Positions 1-11,719 of a stretch of DNA of 64,000 bases are shown here, piece by piece. Source of the DNA: Puccinia triticina. Taxonomy: Eukaryota > Basidiomycota > Pucciniomycetes > Pucciniales > Pucciniaceae. A model generated the notes under the pieces. That model searched no databases and was not told the DNA's origin. It worked only from the letters and a program-made list of their open reading frames with translations. Position numbers and translations under genes: made by a program. Positions within the stretch are counted from its first letter, which is position 1; the number at the start of each line of letters is the position of its first letter. The stretch covers positions 6,696,001 through 6,760,000 of the forward strand of contig NC_070565.1 in NCBI RefSeq assembly GCF_026914185.1. Reading direction: 5' to 3'.

Positions 1-1014
1 GAATGATATGTCGGGCGCGGGTGACTGTGGAGGCTGGAGTTGAGCTGGTGGGAATCGGATACACATCCGTGACAGCACCAATCGATTTCTGTCTCATCAT
101 CAGGCTCAATAGTAAAAACCAGAGCGGATCAGTGGCAGTCGATTGAGAGAGCTTATATCCCTATCTTATGCATCGAACTCAAGAATCCATCTCCGGCATA
201 AGAACATATAAGGACGATCGGAGGACATCCCAGGGCAAGAAGTTCTTAGCTTAAGTACAAATCTTCGTGAGCACTTGCTGGCGAGAGCCATGTCGACAGG
301 GTTGCTCGCCACAAAGGGACGAGGTTGTAATTGAACTTCGGACTCCGAAAAACACACTGTCCATCTAGTGATCTGGGTTCTTTTGTTTGCAACTTGCATA
401 GAATTTTCCTGACAACTCCCTCGAGGCTCCCCTTAATTACCTAGCTTCCTTGTGGGCGCCTTGTCTATGTCATGATCCTCATCCGACAACATAGCTGAGA
501 TAGGATAAAAAGGCAGGGTTAAAAAAAGTCGGCGCGATGTGAGAGCCACCAGCTGAATGAAGATCATTTCATCTGGGTAGGATTTTTCACTGCCCACTGA
601 AATTTAGGATTGATTTTGGGATTCATCTTTTTCATTTATTATCATCCACATCTTTCAGTCTAAAAACATGACAAAAAAGATTAGTCATGTTTTTTTTTTT
701 GGAATAGTATTAGCCCAGTTCACGTTGGGGCATTTTATGCCCCTGACTAAAATTGGTGTTGCTGATTGATAAAAAAGTAAGCTCAAAAAGCTTAAAAATG
801 GCCGTGGGAGTCCAACTTTCAGCACGAGCTGACATTAGACGCGCATGATTGTAATGTGTCAAGAGTTGATGAAGCCAGTAAATAGTGGGGTTGTGATGGG
901 ATTTGAGAAAAATTGTTGGAATATTTGCGTCTGGGTTGAGGTTACTAAGTGTGTAGGGAAAGGGGCCACAAATGGTCAAGGCAGGGATTGGGGTTGAGCT
1001 CTTTGGTGACCAAG
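1..1014. other. Intergenic, no gene seen
   Basis: No convincing coding region was found. Positions 560-720 hold AT-rich sequence resembling the palindromic Helitron-end family better seen at 48608-49673: a gcagtg/cactgcc core followed by a ttcatttattatcat stretch. It ends in a tagcccagttcacgttgg motif that recurs near 25996. Confidence 0.4.
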
Positions 1015-1017
1015 CAT

Positions 1018-1235
1018 CACCAGGAAAAATCAATTGTCACCAGACATCCGGTGACATCAAGCAACAATGGCTGTCACTTTTTGCCAGCTCTGGCACTACC
1101 ACAACTAGGCTACAATGGCCCCTTTGTTTCCTACAGGGGGCTGTACATGTGCAGCCAACGGTGCAACTGGTGGGTAGCTCAGTGGACTTAGGCTGATGTC
1201 ACCTGTAGTCCAGTGACAATTTATTTTTCCTGGTG
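1018..1235. mobile_element. CACTA-type MITE, 218 bp
   Basis: The ends are inverted repeats of about 40 bp starting CACCAGGAAAAAT, followed by AATTGTCAC. The element is flanked by a 3-bp direct repeat, CAT, at 1015-1017 and 1236-1238. CACTA (EnSpm) transposons are known for ends starting CACTA or similar and 3-bp target duplications. No transposase is encoded, so this is non-autonomous. It shares its CACCAG start and 3-bp duplication habit with the elements at 9957-11065 and 49840-50544. Confidence 0.7.
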
Positions 1236-1255
1236 CATATTGCAATTGAGTTGGT

Positions 1256-1360
1256 TCGAACTTAACCCAAGTCCCTCGCTGCTGCGGGCGTCTGGTCTTG
1301 CGAAGCAAGCCTCCGATAGCCCTCGGCAGGAGGGACTTGCGCGCTATCACCCACTTTCGC
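1256..1360 (+). repeat. Dispersed AAGTCCCTC / GAGGGACTT repeat, copy 1
   Basis: The unit starts with TTCGAACTTAACCCAAGTCCC, then a GC-rich core including TTGCGAAGCAAGCCTC, and closes with AGGAGGGACTTG. The two ends can pair as a stem. An inverted, diverged copy lies at 2290-2425. Related units occur at 27285-27420, 28150-28230, 29050-29140 and 40330-40480. Confidence 0.55.
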
Positions 1361-1675
1361 AGAGCCTAGAATTTGAGTTTGGCTGGGTGGTTTTTTCAAA
1401 CCATCACAGTTCCTGGCCCTCTAAACTTAAAACCTTAAATATTTGCTTTGCACAAAGCCTTGCTTCTTGCGCGTCATCAGACACAATCTGAGTTACGCCA
1501 CACAACTCCTTCAAAGAGAAATGAATTATCAAAGTAAATAAAAAAATTGATTTTACTGAAGCCAAGTAGCAGAAGAGGTCCGTGCTCAATGACTTGGACA
1601 TATAGTTTTTTTTTCGACTTACAGTCAAGTCTCTGAGCCCTCGATCGCCGGCACAGACCCGACATCAAGACCGCA

Positions 1676-2030
1676 TAGCCCTCTGGATGACCGGTAAAGA
1701 CCGGTCATCGAGAGGGATATATACAACGCCCTGGATGACCGGTACAGACCGGTCATCGAATGGATATTTAGAACCTCTCAATGGCCAGTACAGATCGGCC
1801 ATCGAGAGTATACAACCCTCTCGATGACCGGTCTGTGCCGGTCATCGAGGGGACTTGACACACCCGATGACCGGGATTGACCGGTCATTGGAAGGACTCA
1901 ACCCTCTCGATGACCGGTACTGTGCCCTTCATCAAGAGGGCTTTATCCTCTCGATGACCGGAACATACTGGTCATTGAGAGGGTCGAGTCCCCTCGATGA
2001 CCGGTTGATTCCGGTCATCCTCAAGCTAGC
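1676..2030. repeat. Hairpin minisatellite, GATGACCGGT units
   Basis: About seven units of roughly 48 bp are present. Each is itself a near-perfect inverted repeat: an arm of type CTCGATGACCGGT, 5-6 unpaired bases, then ACCGGTCATCGAG. Spacers are AT-rich (for example tatatacaac). Units vary slightly, but changes tend to keep the pairing. The same hairpin appears inside a hAT-type element (23820-24690) and a CACTA-type element (49861-50420), so it is probably a transposon-borne repeat. Confidence 0.75.
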
Positions 2031-2289
2031 TGCGTGTGAAACACGCTATGTATTAAACAGAGAGTCCGTGCTCTTGTTCTGTGATTAATTTCTGCAATTC
2101 TGGGTTGCAGACTCGGTAACAGGCTTGAGGTTTTTTTGTCTTGTTTAATTTTTCAGGACATACTGGTATCAGTACATAAAGGGAAAAAAATATAGGTCTC
2201 AGCGGTAGCATGTTGGGCAGACCTGGAGCAAAAAAAAACAAAAAAAGGTTGTGGTATGAGAGATGTACAAAGGGGAAAGTAAAAAGAGG

Positions 2290-2425
2290 GGTGAAAATCC
2301 CATTCCCCGTGCGCCAGGATGGGGAGGTACGGTATAAGTCCCTCCTGCCGGGGGCTGTTGGAGGCTTGCTTTGCGAGTCCCACGCTCGCAGCATCGAGGG
2401 ATTTTGTTAAGTTCGGAGTTGGTTA
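2290..2425 (-). repeat. Dispersed AAGTCCCTC / GAGGGACTT repeat, copy 2
   Basis: This is the reverse complement of the 1256-1360 unit, with preserved landmarks: TAAGTCCCTCCTGCCGG, GAGGCTTGCTTTGCGAG and GTTAAGTTCGG. Confidence 0.5.
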
Positions 2426-2429
2426 CACT

Positions 2430-3472
2430 GCGTTGGGGGCTCAGTGGGTTCCAAAAAGTTACTTGAATGACAGAAAAGGGTGGGTTCAATACTTGTTGGC
2501 TGGTAATTTAAGAGGGGGTGTTGCCTGTAGTTGAGATGGCCTTGAGGTACCTGTTTGGCAGTACCCGGCACCAGCTGGCGGTATGGACTCCTGTCAGGTC
2601 TGAGCTGAGGCAGTTGGGTGAGGGGATGGTGCTTGAGTGCTGCCCTTGTTGGTGGTCCTGCAAATAGTATTGGGTACGGGTTGAAAAGAAAAAAAATGTG
2701 ATAGCGGTAGGGGGGGAGATTTTGTGAGAAGGAACGAGGGGATGAAATACCCTTGGCGGGTTTGGTTGGATAAAAGACTCAGGGGAAAGCCAAAAAGTGC
2801 GCCGGAATATTGGGAGGGATCAGAAGAGGAACTCAGAAAGCTTCAAAGATGCTCAAAACTCAGTAGAATGCGGGGCAAGATCAACAAGATCCAGGATCAA
2901 TCAACTCAGAATTTGATGATATCCTTCTTCCTTTGTGGGGGGAGACCAGAATACCTTGCGGATCCCTCCTCCAAATTTGTCTGAACTTGGATTCAGGCCT
3001 GTAACATGCCGCGCAACAAGCCCTTGTGCCTGCCGCGCCCGTACAACTAAGATGAGAGGATGAAACAAAACAAAGAAAAGAAGCAACCACCACGCCACAT
3101 CACAAGTAAAAACACAAGAGTGAAAGGAAAAATCCAACCCTTTCCAACGTGCACATGTAAGAAAAAAGAAAAGAAAGGACAGGTGTAAAGAAAAAATAAA
3201 AGAATCAAACAAAAAACAAGATCACAAATAGAAAAGAGGGAAGAAAAGAATAAGAAAGAGAAGCCTGAAAACATCTTGAGGGTGCGGTGTGCGCCGCGCC
3301 GTTGGATATTGAAGGTCTTGATGATCTTGAGGCCTTTATCCTGGTGTATTGATACTGAGTAAGTGCCAGAACTCCACAGTGGGTACTGCTTGGCTTGTGA
3401 TGGTACCCGCCAGCTGGTGCTGGGTGCGGTACCTGGTCCCGGTTAAACCTGACTATACCAAATTGGTACATG
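2430..3472. other. Intergenic, no gene seen
   Basis: The sequence is low complexity, purine-rich from about 3050 to 3280. A CAGCACCAGCTGGCGG-like motif at 2565-2590 is repeated inverted at 3400-3430, perhaps the ends of a degraded element. No open frame has protein-like composition. Confidence 0.35.
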
Positions 3473-3480
3473 GTGTATAC

Positions 3481-3876
3481 TCAGGATGTAAAAGGGTTGG
3501 GTTCGGGTCAAAAAACAGCGCCCAAACCTGACCCAACATTTGGCGCAGGTTGGGTCAGGTGGGGGCAGATTTTAAAATATGCTGCCCAAACCTGACCCAA
3601 TGTCATACTTTTTTGGGTTGGGTTGGTTTGGGTCTTGGGTCAACACAACCTATTAGGCACCAAAACCCCCCAACTTGATTGTTGGAGGCTCTATAGTTGG
3701 GTCGCAGGCTGACCCAATTAGCAAATAGGCTGCCCAGACCCTACCCAACAATTTTACAAGACGGGTCAGGTTGAGTTTGGGTCATGCCATTTTCTTTAAG
3801 AACGTTCCCGAACCCAACCCAAAACCCAATGGATCTTGGGTCAGTTTTGGGTCGGCCCAACCCATTTACACCCTGA
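3481..3876. mobile_element. hAT-type MITE, 396 bp, 8-bp duplication
   Basis: The inverted ends start TCAGGATGTAAAAGGGTTGG; the right end reads the same with two mismatches. The perfect 8-bp direct repeat GTGTATAC flanks it at 3473-3480 and 3877-3884. An 8-bp target duplication is the hallmark of hAT transposons. The interior is built almost only of short GACCCAA / TTGGGTC words, so no protein is encoded. Confidence 0.75.
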
Positions 3877-4465
3877 GTGTATACATGTTACATGCCATGT
3901 AAATTTTACATGGTGTGTACATGTCACATTTCAAATAGTGCATGTGTACATGTCTCATGTGGTGTGTGTGCATGTTGCTTACAGTTTACATGGTGTTTGT
4001 GCATGTCACGGGTGGTGTGTAAATTTTACATGTTATACCTGGTTCACACTGTTTATAAACTTCTTGCATGGGGGTTACATGGTACAGGAAATTCATGTGG
4101 GGTACTTGGGGGTTACATGTTGTGGGAAAATTTTACATGGGGGTTGTGTGTTGCAGAAACATATTACATGGGGATTGTGTCCTGCAGGAACATGTTACAT
4201 GTTGCACAAGCTTGATACATTGTTTACTTGGTGTAAATGTTCCATGGGCTTACTTGTTGCTGAAATATCTACATGGTGTTTATCTGTTGCAGAAATATGT
4301 TGTACAGGGGTTACATGTTGCATAACAATGCTATATGGGGGTTGCGGCGCCCGGGTTACATGCCACGTAACAATGTTATATGGGTGTTGCGGTGCCCGGG
4401 TTACATGTCATGTAACAATGTTATATGGGTGTTGTGGTGCCCAGGTTACATGCCGCGTAATATAG
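3877..4465 (+). repeat. TTACATG-rich minisatellite
   Basis: There are dozens of degenerate copies of a GTTACATGTTG-like word, spaced 15-45 bp. Towards the end are three better conserved units of about 55 bp (4325-4455), with TATATGGGTGTTGCGG followed by CCCGGGTTACATG. Long open frames here are by-products of the repeat and have a repetitive Cys/His/Met-rich translation. Confidence 0.65.
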
Positions 4466-4589
4466 GGGGGTTGCGGTGCCTGCACGCAGACAACTCCCAA
4501 AGAGGCACTCTGCAAAGGGCCTTTTGGGCAGACAACTACCATTTATTGGAAAAAAAGAACAAAAAAAATATAAATAAATTGTCTTTGAC

Positions 4590-4705
4590 AACTCCCAAAA
4601 AAAACCAATTTGGGAACACGACTCCCATTGCCAGTTGCAGTGAGGTATGGGAGTCGTTTTCCCAAAACATGGGAGTTGTTTTTCCAAGTCCCTTTATATA
4701 CTCCA
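4590..4705 (-). repeat. Fragment of a MULE-family 5' end
   Basis: Read on the minus strand, this shows a TATA box (4693-4701), then TTGGAAAAACAACTCCCA, TTTTGGGAAAACGACTCCC and further GACTCCC words. The same order and spacing is found at 58590-58660, upstream of the MULE transposase gene. It therefore looks like a truncated or non-autonomous relative of that element. Confidence 0.5.
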
Positions 4706-4714
4706 CAGGTCGTG

Positions 4715-5400
4715 CTGGATGTCCATGGGACATACTTTTGGACATGTCCCTGGACATCCAGCTCTTGCAGGGCAGGAAACATCCGCAGGATGTTACTCTT
4801 CATGACAGATACAGATGTATCCCAACTAAACGTCCACCAGATGGTCTTCAAGCATCCTCTGGGTGGTGTGTAAGTAGCCATTGGACATCTAAAACCATTC
4901 TTGGATTGCAAAATGTCAGCACAGCCAGTGCACAGCAGGGCTCCTGAGGTTGCATGGTCTTGGTAGGTGCAGGGGAGCAGGGGGGGGGGGGGGGGGTGAG
5001 CAGCCTGCAAGTCAAACACACAACCTCCAAGGTGTGCAGGGGCTCAGGGAGAACGGGGGGCTTACCAGAATGCCATGACAACAATACTGGAGGGCCCTGC
5101 ACAGTACCCTAATCCACTAGAATTGGGCCCAAATATCCTTTGGACACTCTGGCTGGAGTATCTGATGGATGCTGAACTTTCAGGACTGTCAAAATGCCCA
5201 TTGGACACTCTCAATTGGGAGTGTCTGCTGGACGGTGTTTTTTGATGTCCAGTTGACATTTTTGAGTGCCAAGTATCACTTGGACGCTCCTGCAAGTGTC
5301 CAAGTGATTCTCAGCGCACCTACATCCACTGGATGTTCCCTGGGCATCCTCTGAATGCTTCTCAATCAGGAACATCCGCGGGATTTAGCGCCTTTCCAGA
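4715..5400. repeat. GGACATCC / TTGGACACTC repeat region
   Basis: Short inverted words such as CTGGATGTCC, GGACATCCAG and TTGGACACTC recur irregularly. A hairpin lies at 4718-4770. A run of about 17 G occurs at 4981-4997. No gene is seen. Confidence 0.45.
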
Positions 5401-7139
5401 AAGGCACTCTGTGGTTTAGTAGTCCTGGGTAATCTCATGTAGCCTCTGGCACAAAAAGCCACATCTCTCAGGCCACTACAGGAACTCAACTCAAAAACCC
5501 CTCTTTCAGAGGCATGCTTTGCAAGTTGCATTTGGTGCACCAGGTCCCCAGCCAGCCCCTGAGACAAGGGTATTGTGCTAATCTAGCCTCATGCAACCCC
5601 TCAAGCTTTAATTCCAGCTGGCTGGTTGTTCTCCTCCCCCTCTGCTGTTGCATTCACACAGTCTGGGGGGGCAATACTTTTTAGTCTGATTTTGCATAAT
5701 GCATATGCGGCAAGCTGAGGGCTATCCTCTCAATGTTTTTGACCCTGATAGACAGGGATGGAAAGTGGGCCACGGTGCATCAGGCTGCTGGGTAAGGGTT
5801 GTTTTTCTATTGGTGGCTCTTGTTAGGCATGGCTATTTGTTGGGGTTTGGGCTGGGCATGGGTTGGCTTTTTGGGGGAATTCCCAAATTTGGCCCGGCCC
5901 TTCAGACCCGTGAAAGAAGTTGGACGTGTGCGGTTAGCCCTCCGGTTGCCTGTTGTTGGTCCCCCAATGGTAACCAGTGCAAATGTGTAGTTCAAATATC
6001 TAAAGGCCAACTGGAACTTGTGAGTGGGTGTGTTCTTGACAATTATTGGGTGCACTTGAGCAAACAAGAAGTCAAGTCCCTGATTTGCGCCCAAGACTAC
6101 ATGAAGAACATTAGAATCAATCAGATATTCTTCTTAGTTTTGTTTTTCTTTTGCTTATGACCAGCCACCCCCTCTAGAAGGTTCTCATAAGTTTTTTTAG
6201 TCTCAAAATAGCCTAAACCATGCTCCAATTTAAAGGAAATGATTTTTTAATTCTCTGACTTGAGTCCGCAGGCGGCCTGCGGGCAGCCTGAGAGCTAATT
6301 GGGTTTGTGGTGGGCGGCAATTTGAGTCAAACTGGCCCGGCCCAACCTGCCTGATTGTTATCCAGCCCAAGCCAGGATGGCCCGTGGGAGGTTCCAGCCT
6401 GCCTGATAGCCATGGCTAGTTATTGTAATGTTTTTTTCTTTGGAATTTGTAGGGGGGAAACCCTTCACTTCAAATAATCTGGTTGAACTGGTCAAAGTTG
6501 ACATGTGATATCTTAAGGCATACTAAAGCTTGAACTGAAGTAAAGCATGAGAGTGTACCCACAGGACCCCCTTCACAAGTGTTGGTAGAATTTGAGCTAA
6601 CAGTGTAAATGCATACTTGATTAGCTATCACAGTGTACCTTCCTTATTTCAATGCTCAACTGCTCTCAACTGAGTTTGAGGAGGCTGAGAAGTCCCATTT
6701 GAGATACATCCAATTTACTGGCCATCAGGAGAGCACCACATGACTCTGTGAATGGCCAGCACTGGGCATTAGGAGAGAGCAGATTTTTTTCAATTCAGCC
6801 ATAGAAAGAAGTCATTTCAGGGAGTAACACTTCTTTCTGATGAATGGTTTGCTAATTTGACACATTTTCTAGTTTTTTTTCTTTTGAAGAAGTGGTGGTT
6901 CAGTGCCTACATATTTTTTACATGATTAGGTGTTTTTAATTTTCAATTTTTAGCCCTCTAATTTAGTTTCATTTTACTGTTTGGTTTATTCTGTATTTTT
7001 CTTGTTTTTCAAAGTGTTTTTAACTGTTTTTTTCCGTTTTTTTGTCTTATTTTTTTTGCTGTTTTCTAAGATCCTTGATGTAAGATTATTTGAATACACC
7101 TTGCCAAATCTCTTTGAACCAGTTGGAGGAGGTTGGAGA
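5400..7139. other. Intergenic, no gene seen
   Basis: AT-rich with GGCCCGGCCC-rich patches at 5750-5930 and 6290-6420 that resemble the ends of the hAT-type elements elsewhere in the window. No matching target duplication was found. T-rich tracts lie at 6890-7070. Confidence 0.35.
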
Positions 7140-7715
7140 TCATTGAACTGTCCAGCGCCCCTCCAGAATTCTGAAGCTTTCTTGGAATAATGCCAGAAGC
7201 ACCCTGAACCATGTTTTATTTACTGCAGGTCGGAAGCATCTGGAGATGTGCTCCTCAGGCCTTTTGGAGCAATCACCACATTTTTCATTACGAGCAGTCA
7301 TCCTTTCATTGACACATTTGCATGTGCTGCACTCCATCTTGAAATTACATGTGCGCCTGCTTTGACATTGGGTGCACTTTGAACCATGTGTGAAGATTAC
7401 ATAATTGGCATCTGAACAGTCTGGTTCATGCAGTGTGCTGTCAATTTCAGGGAGATTGCATTTTGTACAACTTTCTAATGGTTCCATGTGTTGCTGGTTG
7501 CAATTTGAGCAGCGATGTATGAGGTTGTATACAGTTCCATCACAGCCCAGGGCTTGGCATTGTACATATTGGGCATCCAAGGACAATATGCCGTAGCACT
7601 CAGAATTAGAATGCTTGATGAGGTTTTCAAAACCTGCAGACCTTTGTGACAGTTCTGTAAGCATCATTGACAAGCTGGAGAGATACAGGAGTATCATGGG
7701 GGCGGTGAGACACAT
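7140..7715 (-). CDS. Cysteine-rich candidate secreted protein, 191 aa
   Basis: The frame starts at the ATG at 7715. The first ~20 residues are hydrophobic (LTAPMILLYLSSLSMMLTEL), consistent with a signal peptide. The rest holds 17 cysteines, many as five CxxC pairs (CSNC, CTKC, CTQC, CSTC, CGDC), which suggests zinc ribbons or disulfide-bonded knuckles. I do not recognise a named family. Small cysteine-rich secreted proteins are typical candidate effectors in rust fungi, but that is only inference here. The frame stays open upstream to 7769 without another ATG, so an upstream exon is possible. It is isolated among repeats, so it could be an orphan gene or a relic. Intron signals were not needed to keep it open. 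Confidence 0.5.
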   Translation of the reverse strand: MCLTAPMILLYLSSLSMMLTELSQRSAGFENLIKHSNSECYGILSLDAQYVQCQALGCDGTVYNLIHRCSNCNQQHMEPLESCTKCNLPEIDSTLHEPDCSDANYVIFTHGSKCTQCQSRRTCNFKMECSTCKCVNERMTARNEKCGDCSKRPEEHISRCFRPAVNKTWFRVLLALFQESFRILEGRWTVQ

Positions 7716-7769
7716 GTTGACTGATGTTACAGAGGAAGTTAATCCAAGGGCTGGGTTTGAACACGACAC

Positions 7770-8587
7770 CTCTTGGTAAATTTGAAATATCAGGTATGGA
7801 TGTTAATGGATTAACCGTTTGGGATATTGTGGAATGTCAGAACGGAATGAAAAATAGCTATTTATTGTGAAAACACATACTGACAATTGAAACCATTAAA
7901 TTACCAATTGTGAAGTAGAAAATTCATGAAACAGATGTGTTAGATTTCTGAAAACCTCCAATCTCAAATTCATATCATCATGATTATCATAGAAAAAGTC
8001 ACATTCTTCTTTTTATTTTTATACATTAGGATCCCAAAAATATTTTTCTGTGGCTGAGATGTGCAGTTCTCAAGTTGTATCTATCTTTCACTGATGTGAC
8101 ATTTTATCCTAGTTCTAATATTCCTCTGACATCATTTGTAATCAATCATCAAGTCAGAGTTTATCTTCTCTTTACCACCATCAATTTTCATCAAGAGAAG
8201 GCATTCTCTTCACTCCTTGATCAACATTCCTCCACAGCCTCTCACCGTTCCAATAACAGGTCTGAGATTTTAACAAATTGTGTTTTGAATCAGCTCTAGT
8301 GGTTTAATCAATAAATTCTTTTGAAATCACTTTTATCAAGAAAATATAGTGCAACTGATATGTAGATCATCACATTTAGCAGTCAGGCAGTACTTCTTCA
8401 AGCATGAATATTTGGGTTGATTATTTCACAAAATTGCATGGGATGCAGTGCTTAAGAGAAATTTCTCAAATATCTCTTCTCTCTTGTGCCTACTAGTTTT
8501 TGAATGAGATGACTAGGTAAAGCCCATTGTTTTAGGGGAATTCTTTATGCGCTACCAATAGTTACCATGTGCACTCCAAAAACATAG
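7770..8587. other. Intergenic, no gene seen
   Basis: AT-rich sequence upstream of the cysteine-rich frame. No clear promoter motif or repeat was recognised. Confidence 0.4.
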
Positions 8588-8835
8588 CACTGCAAAAAAA
8601 ACTGTGTCAACTGTGAGCAGTTGACATGCGGTAACTCTGAGGAAGCTTGTGGTGTTACACCAGCCTTACCCAAGGTTTGACTCAACCAAAGCGTCAATGC
8701 ACAGTCACTGTGCACCTTGCACAGTGACTGTGCCAACAAAGGCACTTGTGCATTCAGGTGGAGTTACAATGGTAGCTTGGCTTGAGTATCCTGCATGTCA
8801 ACTGCAAGCAGTTGACCAAGTTTTTTTTTGCAGTG
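8588..8835. mobile_element. CACTG-ended MITE, 248 bp
   Basis: The ends are CACTGCAAAAAAAACT and its inverse, followed on both sides by a GTCAACTG(N)GCAGTTGAC-type palindrome. The 3-bp direct repeat TAG flanks the element (8585-8587, 8836-8838), as expected for CACTA elements. The palindrome GTTGACATGC is shared with the ends of the 4.4-kb element at 52647-57030, which makes them relatives. Confidence 0.65.
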
Positions 8836-8838
8836 TAG

Positions 8839-9473
8839 TGCACTCCAAGAGTTCTTGAATTACACAGTGCTCCATTTAAAGGAAAATGAAGTGTCTGGTT
8901 GGCCACTCCAAAAAACCATTGCTCTGAAGTTGCTGATTTGCCACTCCAATCTTTTTTGTGGAGTATAGTGCACTCCAAGAATTCTTGGAGTGCACTGGCA
9001 CTACCATTTCATTTGACAAAATCAGAAGTTCCAGTGCACAAATTCAGACTCCAAGATTGCAGAGGGCAGAGAAGTTTACTCCCAAAACTTTGGATTGCAC
9101 TAATACCCACTCCAAAACCAATCAAAAAAGGAGGGAAAATTAATCACATCAATTCTTATTAATGTGAGTCAAGAAAGAAAGCAAAAAAATAAGGAGAAGG
9201 AAGAAAACTAAATAAATAAGTGAGATCAAACCATTCCTCCAAAAAGGGCCTTTTTGTATAGCGTAAGGAAGTCCTGTATACATATCAACCAGCATTTGGC
9301 TTCTTTAGAAGATAATTTTTTTTCAAGTATGATGGGGGGGATTGGTTTGAACCCACATTTACCATTGAAACAAGGTGAACCCTAATGGTTATCATTGACA
9401 AAAAGAAAGTAGATAGGATCAAATCCTCCATAGATTTTTGTACCTGACCTTATATTGAGATAAAAATTTTAGA
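8839..9473. other. Intergenic with GCACTCCAAGAATTC repeats
   Basis: A GCACTCCAAGARTTCTTG word occurs at 8840 and 8968, and CACTCCAAAAAA-like words recur to about 9120. It may be a degraded small element. The rest is featureless and AT-rich. Confidence 0.35.
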
Positions 9474-9956
9474 TAGGGATGGCAATCAGGCGGGCTTGGG
9501 CCACAATATTATTGGGCGGTTTGGGCCAGGTCATTTTTGCTGAAATGGCTGCCCAATCTGATCCTGTTTGTGAATTGGTTTGCCTGTGGGCCGCCGACGG
9601 GCCCCAGCCAGAAATGATATATTAAAAAAATCTTGTATTTTGGTAGGGGGAAGGGTTGATGCAGTGATGTCTACACCATATGCATCACAGTAATATACAA
9701 AGTTGTAGCAAACGTAGTGCACCTTGTAGCGCAGTGTAAGACTCAAAAGTGGTAATCAAACCTCATGCTGAATTTCAAAGGGTATGATGGAGTTTCAAGC
9801 TCTGCCCTTCTGTTATCAGTCAACAAGACCCACCAAGCTCAGCTTGGCAAGTTTTATTAAGTGATAGGTCTGGTCTGTTCCAGATGAAATCTGTTTGACT
9901 GACAACATGTAAGTGTTTTAATTAATTTGTTATAAGGGTTGAATTCCTTTATTATA

Positions 9957-11065
9957 CACCAGGGGAGAATTTGACGCACTCTCCAGAGAGTGCCTGACTT
10001 TAATTTTATGTTGTTCTGGGTCTGATGTCAGCCAGATGTGTATTAGGAAATTATTGATAAATTATTCAGAAGTCAATGGGAAGTCTGTCATAATTTATGA
10101 GGAAGTATCACAGGACCTCATGCAATGTTGTATAGAAATGTTTCATTCTTTAAGGATAACTCAATTATAACCTAGAATGAAATGATATTTACTCAATGCC
10201 TAATTATCAATCATTGCTGGTGAATCTATGTTGATCAATTTCTCTATGTGCAAGGGGTTTCACACAACATAAATGTGACTAGCTGGCGCTTCAATGGCTT
10301 TCTGACCATTTTTACTTGTCATGGAGCTGTGAAGGTCCCCTCTGGTGATCTGTCACCCCAATGTACGCGCGTACACGAAGGTGACATTGTCAAAATGCAA
10401 AACAGCTCACATGCATGTGCATGGAGACATTGCAAAACAAAAAACCATAAAAACAACTCACAAGCTTATATGTGTTAAGAAGCCAAGCTGTTTGGCTGAA
10501 ATCTGGTACCACAAACCTCCAAGCTTCACTTGAAACATACTTTCACCCTATTTTCATCCTTTTTTGACTCAATTATAGATGATACCTGCCTTTTTTTATG
10601 GAAATATGACAATTAAGGCGGGCCTTTCACATCATTCTTACCTGTGTGTACTTGTTGTTGATCTGAAAGAGGCCCAGCCTGCAATTTGGAACAACCTTTT
10701 ATGAGCGCACATGAGAGAAAAATTAGCAAAGTGAAAACAATGAACACCTTTATGTATGTGAATAATATGAATTGAACCCCAAGAAATCATCCAAATCAAC
10801 AAACAGGTCAAATTGAGTTATGATTTAATTGAGGTCATTGTGTCTTAGTGGTTTCAACTGTGTTCTGATTGAGTTCCAGTTGAGTTCTGCATGACTTCTT
10901 GATGATTTATGGATGAATCCATGATCATTTTCAGAACATTTGTGGATGAGTTCAAGCATTTTTCATTATTTCTTACACTCCTTTCACCAAAAGCATCCAG
11001 CACAGTTCTGTAAAAAGGGTACGGTATGGCACTCTCTGGAGAGTGCGTCAAAAGAACTCCTGGTG
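9957..11065. mobile_element. CACTA-type non-autonomous element, 1109 bp
   Basis: The inverted ends of about 40 bp begin CACCAGGGGAGAATTTGACG and run into the palindrome GGCACTCTCCAGAGAGTGCC-like core. The flanking 3-bp duplication is ATA (9954-9956 and 11066-11068). Removing it restores continuity with the uninterrupted LTR copy at 54427-55400. The interior is AT-rich with no transposase. Confidence 0.75.
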
Positions 11066-11719
11066 ATAAGGGTTGTTATAAGGGTTTTAGGATTTGAGTG
11101 TGGATGAGTGTTGGGTGACTTGCAAGTTCTGGTTGAGGAACTGGGGAGCAGACCACTGGGGGTGGAGAGAGCTCCTTTTATAGACAAAAGTGGAGCCCCA
11201 GAGGGGCTTGTGGGTTAGGCTTTCAGCTAAAATAGACAACAGGGTGAGAGATTTTAGCTGGTGGGAGTAGATACAAATGATGTCATAACCCCTCAGGGGT
11301 GCATACATGATGTCAGAATATACAACAAAACATTCTAACACATGCATAAGGTGACAGTAGACTGCATGAGCTGTCATACAGGGGTAATTAGTGTATACAC
11401 AAAGTCTGAGGCTGCCGAAAAAGTGTAAATGATGTCATACTATGTATATAAAGGAGTGTATTTAGCTAGTATGTAATGATTGTAGCCTGACAGGGAGATG
11501 TATGTTTGTATCCTGTGATATGCATAAGTGTACTACTGTGACACTTGGGTTGAGGCAGTTGACAGCCGGGTTACTGGAGCTGGCCGTGTGATAGGTGTCC
11601 ATGAGGTGTAACTTCCACACTAGAGGGGGGTCAGGGGTGCTTCCAGTGGTGACTAGGGGTGAAATTGACCGTAGAATCCATTTCTGGGGTCCATTCTATG
11701 GTATCTTTAGGCCTAGTAT

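Noticed and set aside
1676..2030. CRISPR-like regular repeat array
   Set aside because: The units are internally palindromic with variable length and no unique spacers, in a eukaryotic transposon-rich setting; a minisatellite explains it better.
2545..3450. Possible element with GGCACCAGCTGGCGG inverted ends
   Set aside because: Only a short match, with no identifiable duplication or defined boundary.
3836..4947. Long open frames of about 210-225 codons
   Set aside because: They translate the TTACATG minisatellite and have repetitive Cys/His/Met composition; openness is a by-product of the repeat.
4981..4997. Poly-G run as a telomeric or G-quadruplex signal
   Set aside because: A plain homopolymer (also at 58561-58575); sequencing or slippage is the simplest explanation, and no telomere repeat is nearby.
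5752..6420. Possible hAT element with GGGATGG and CCATGGC ends
   Set aside because: The ends pair poorly and no flanking 8-bp duplication was found.
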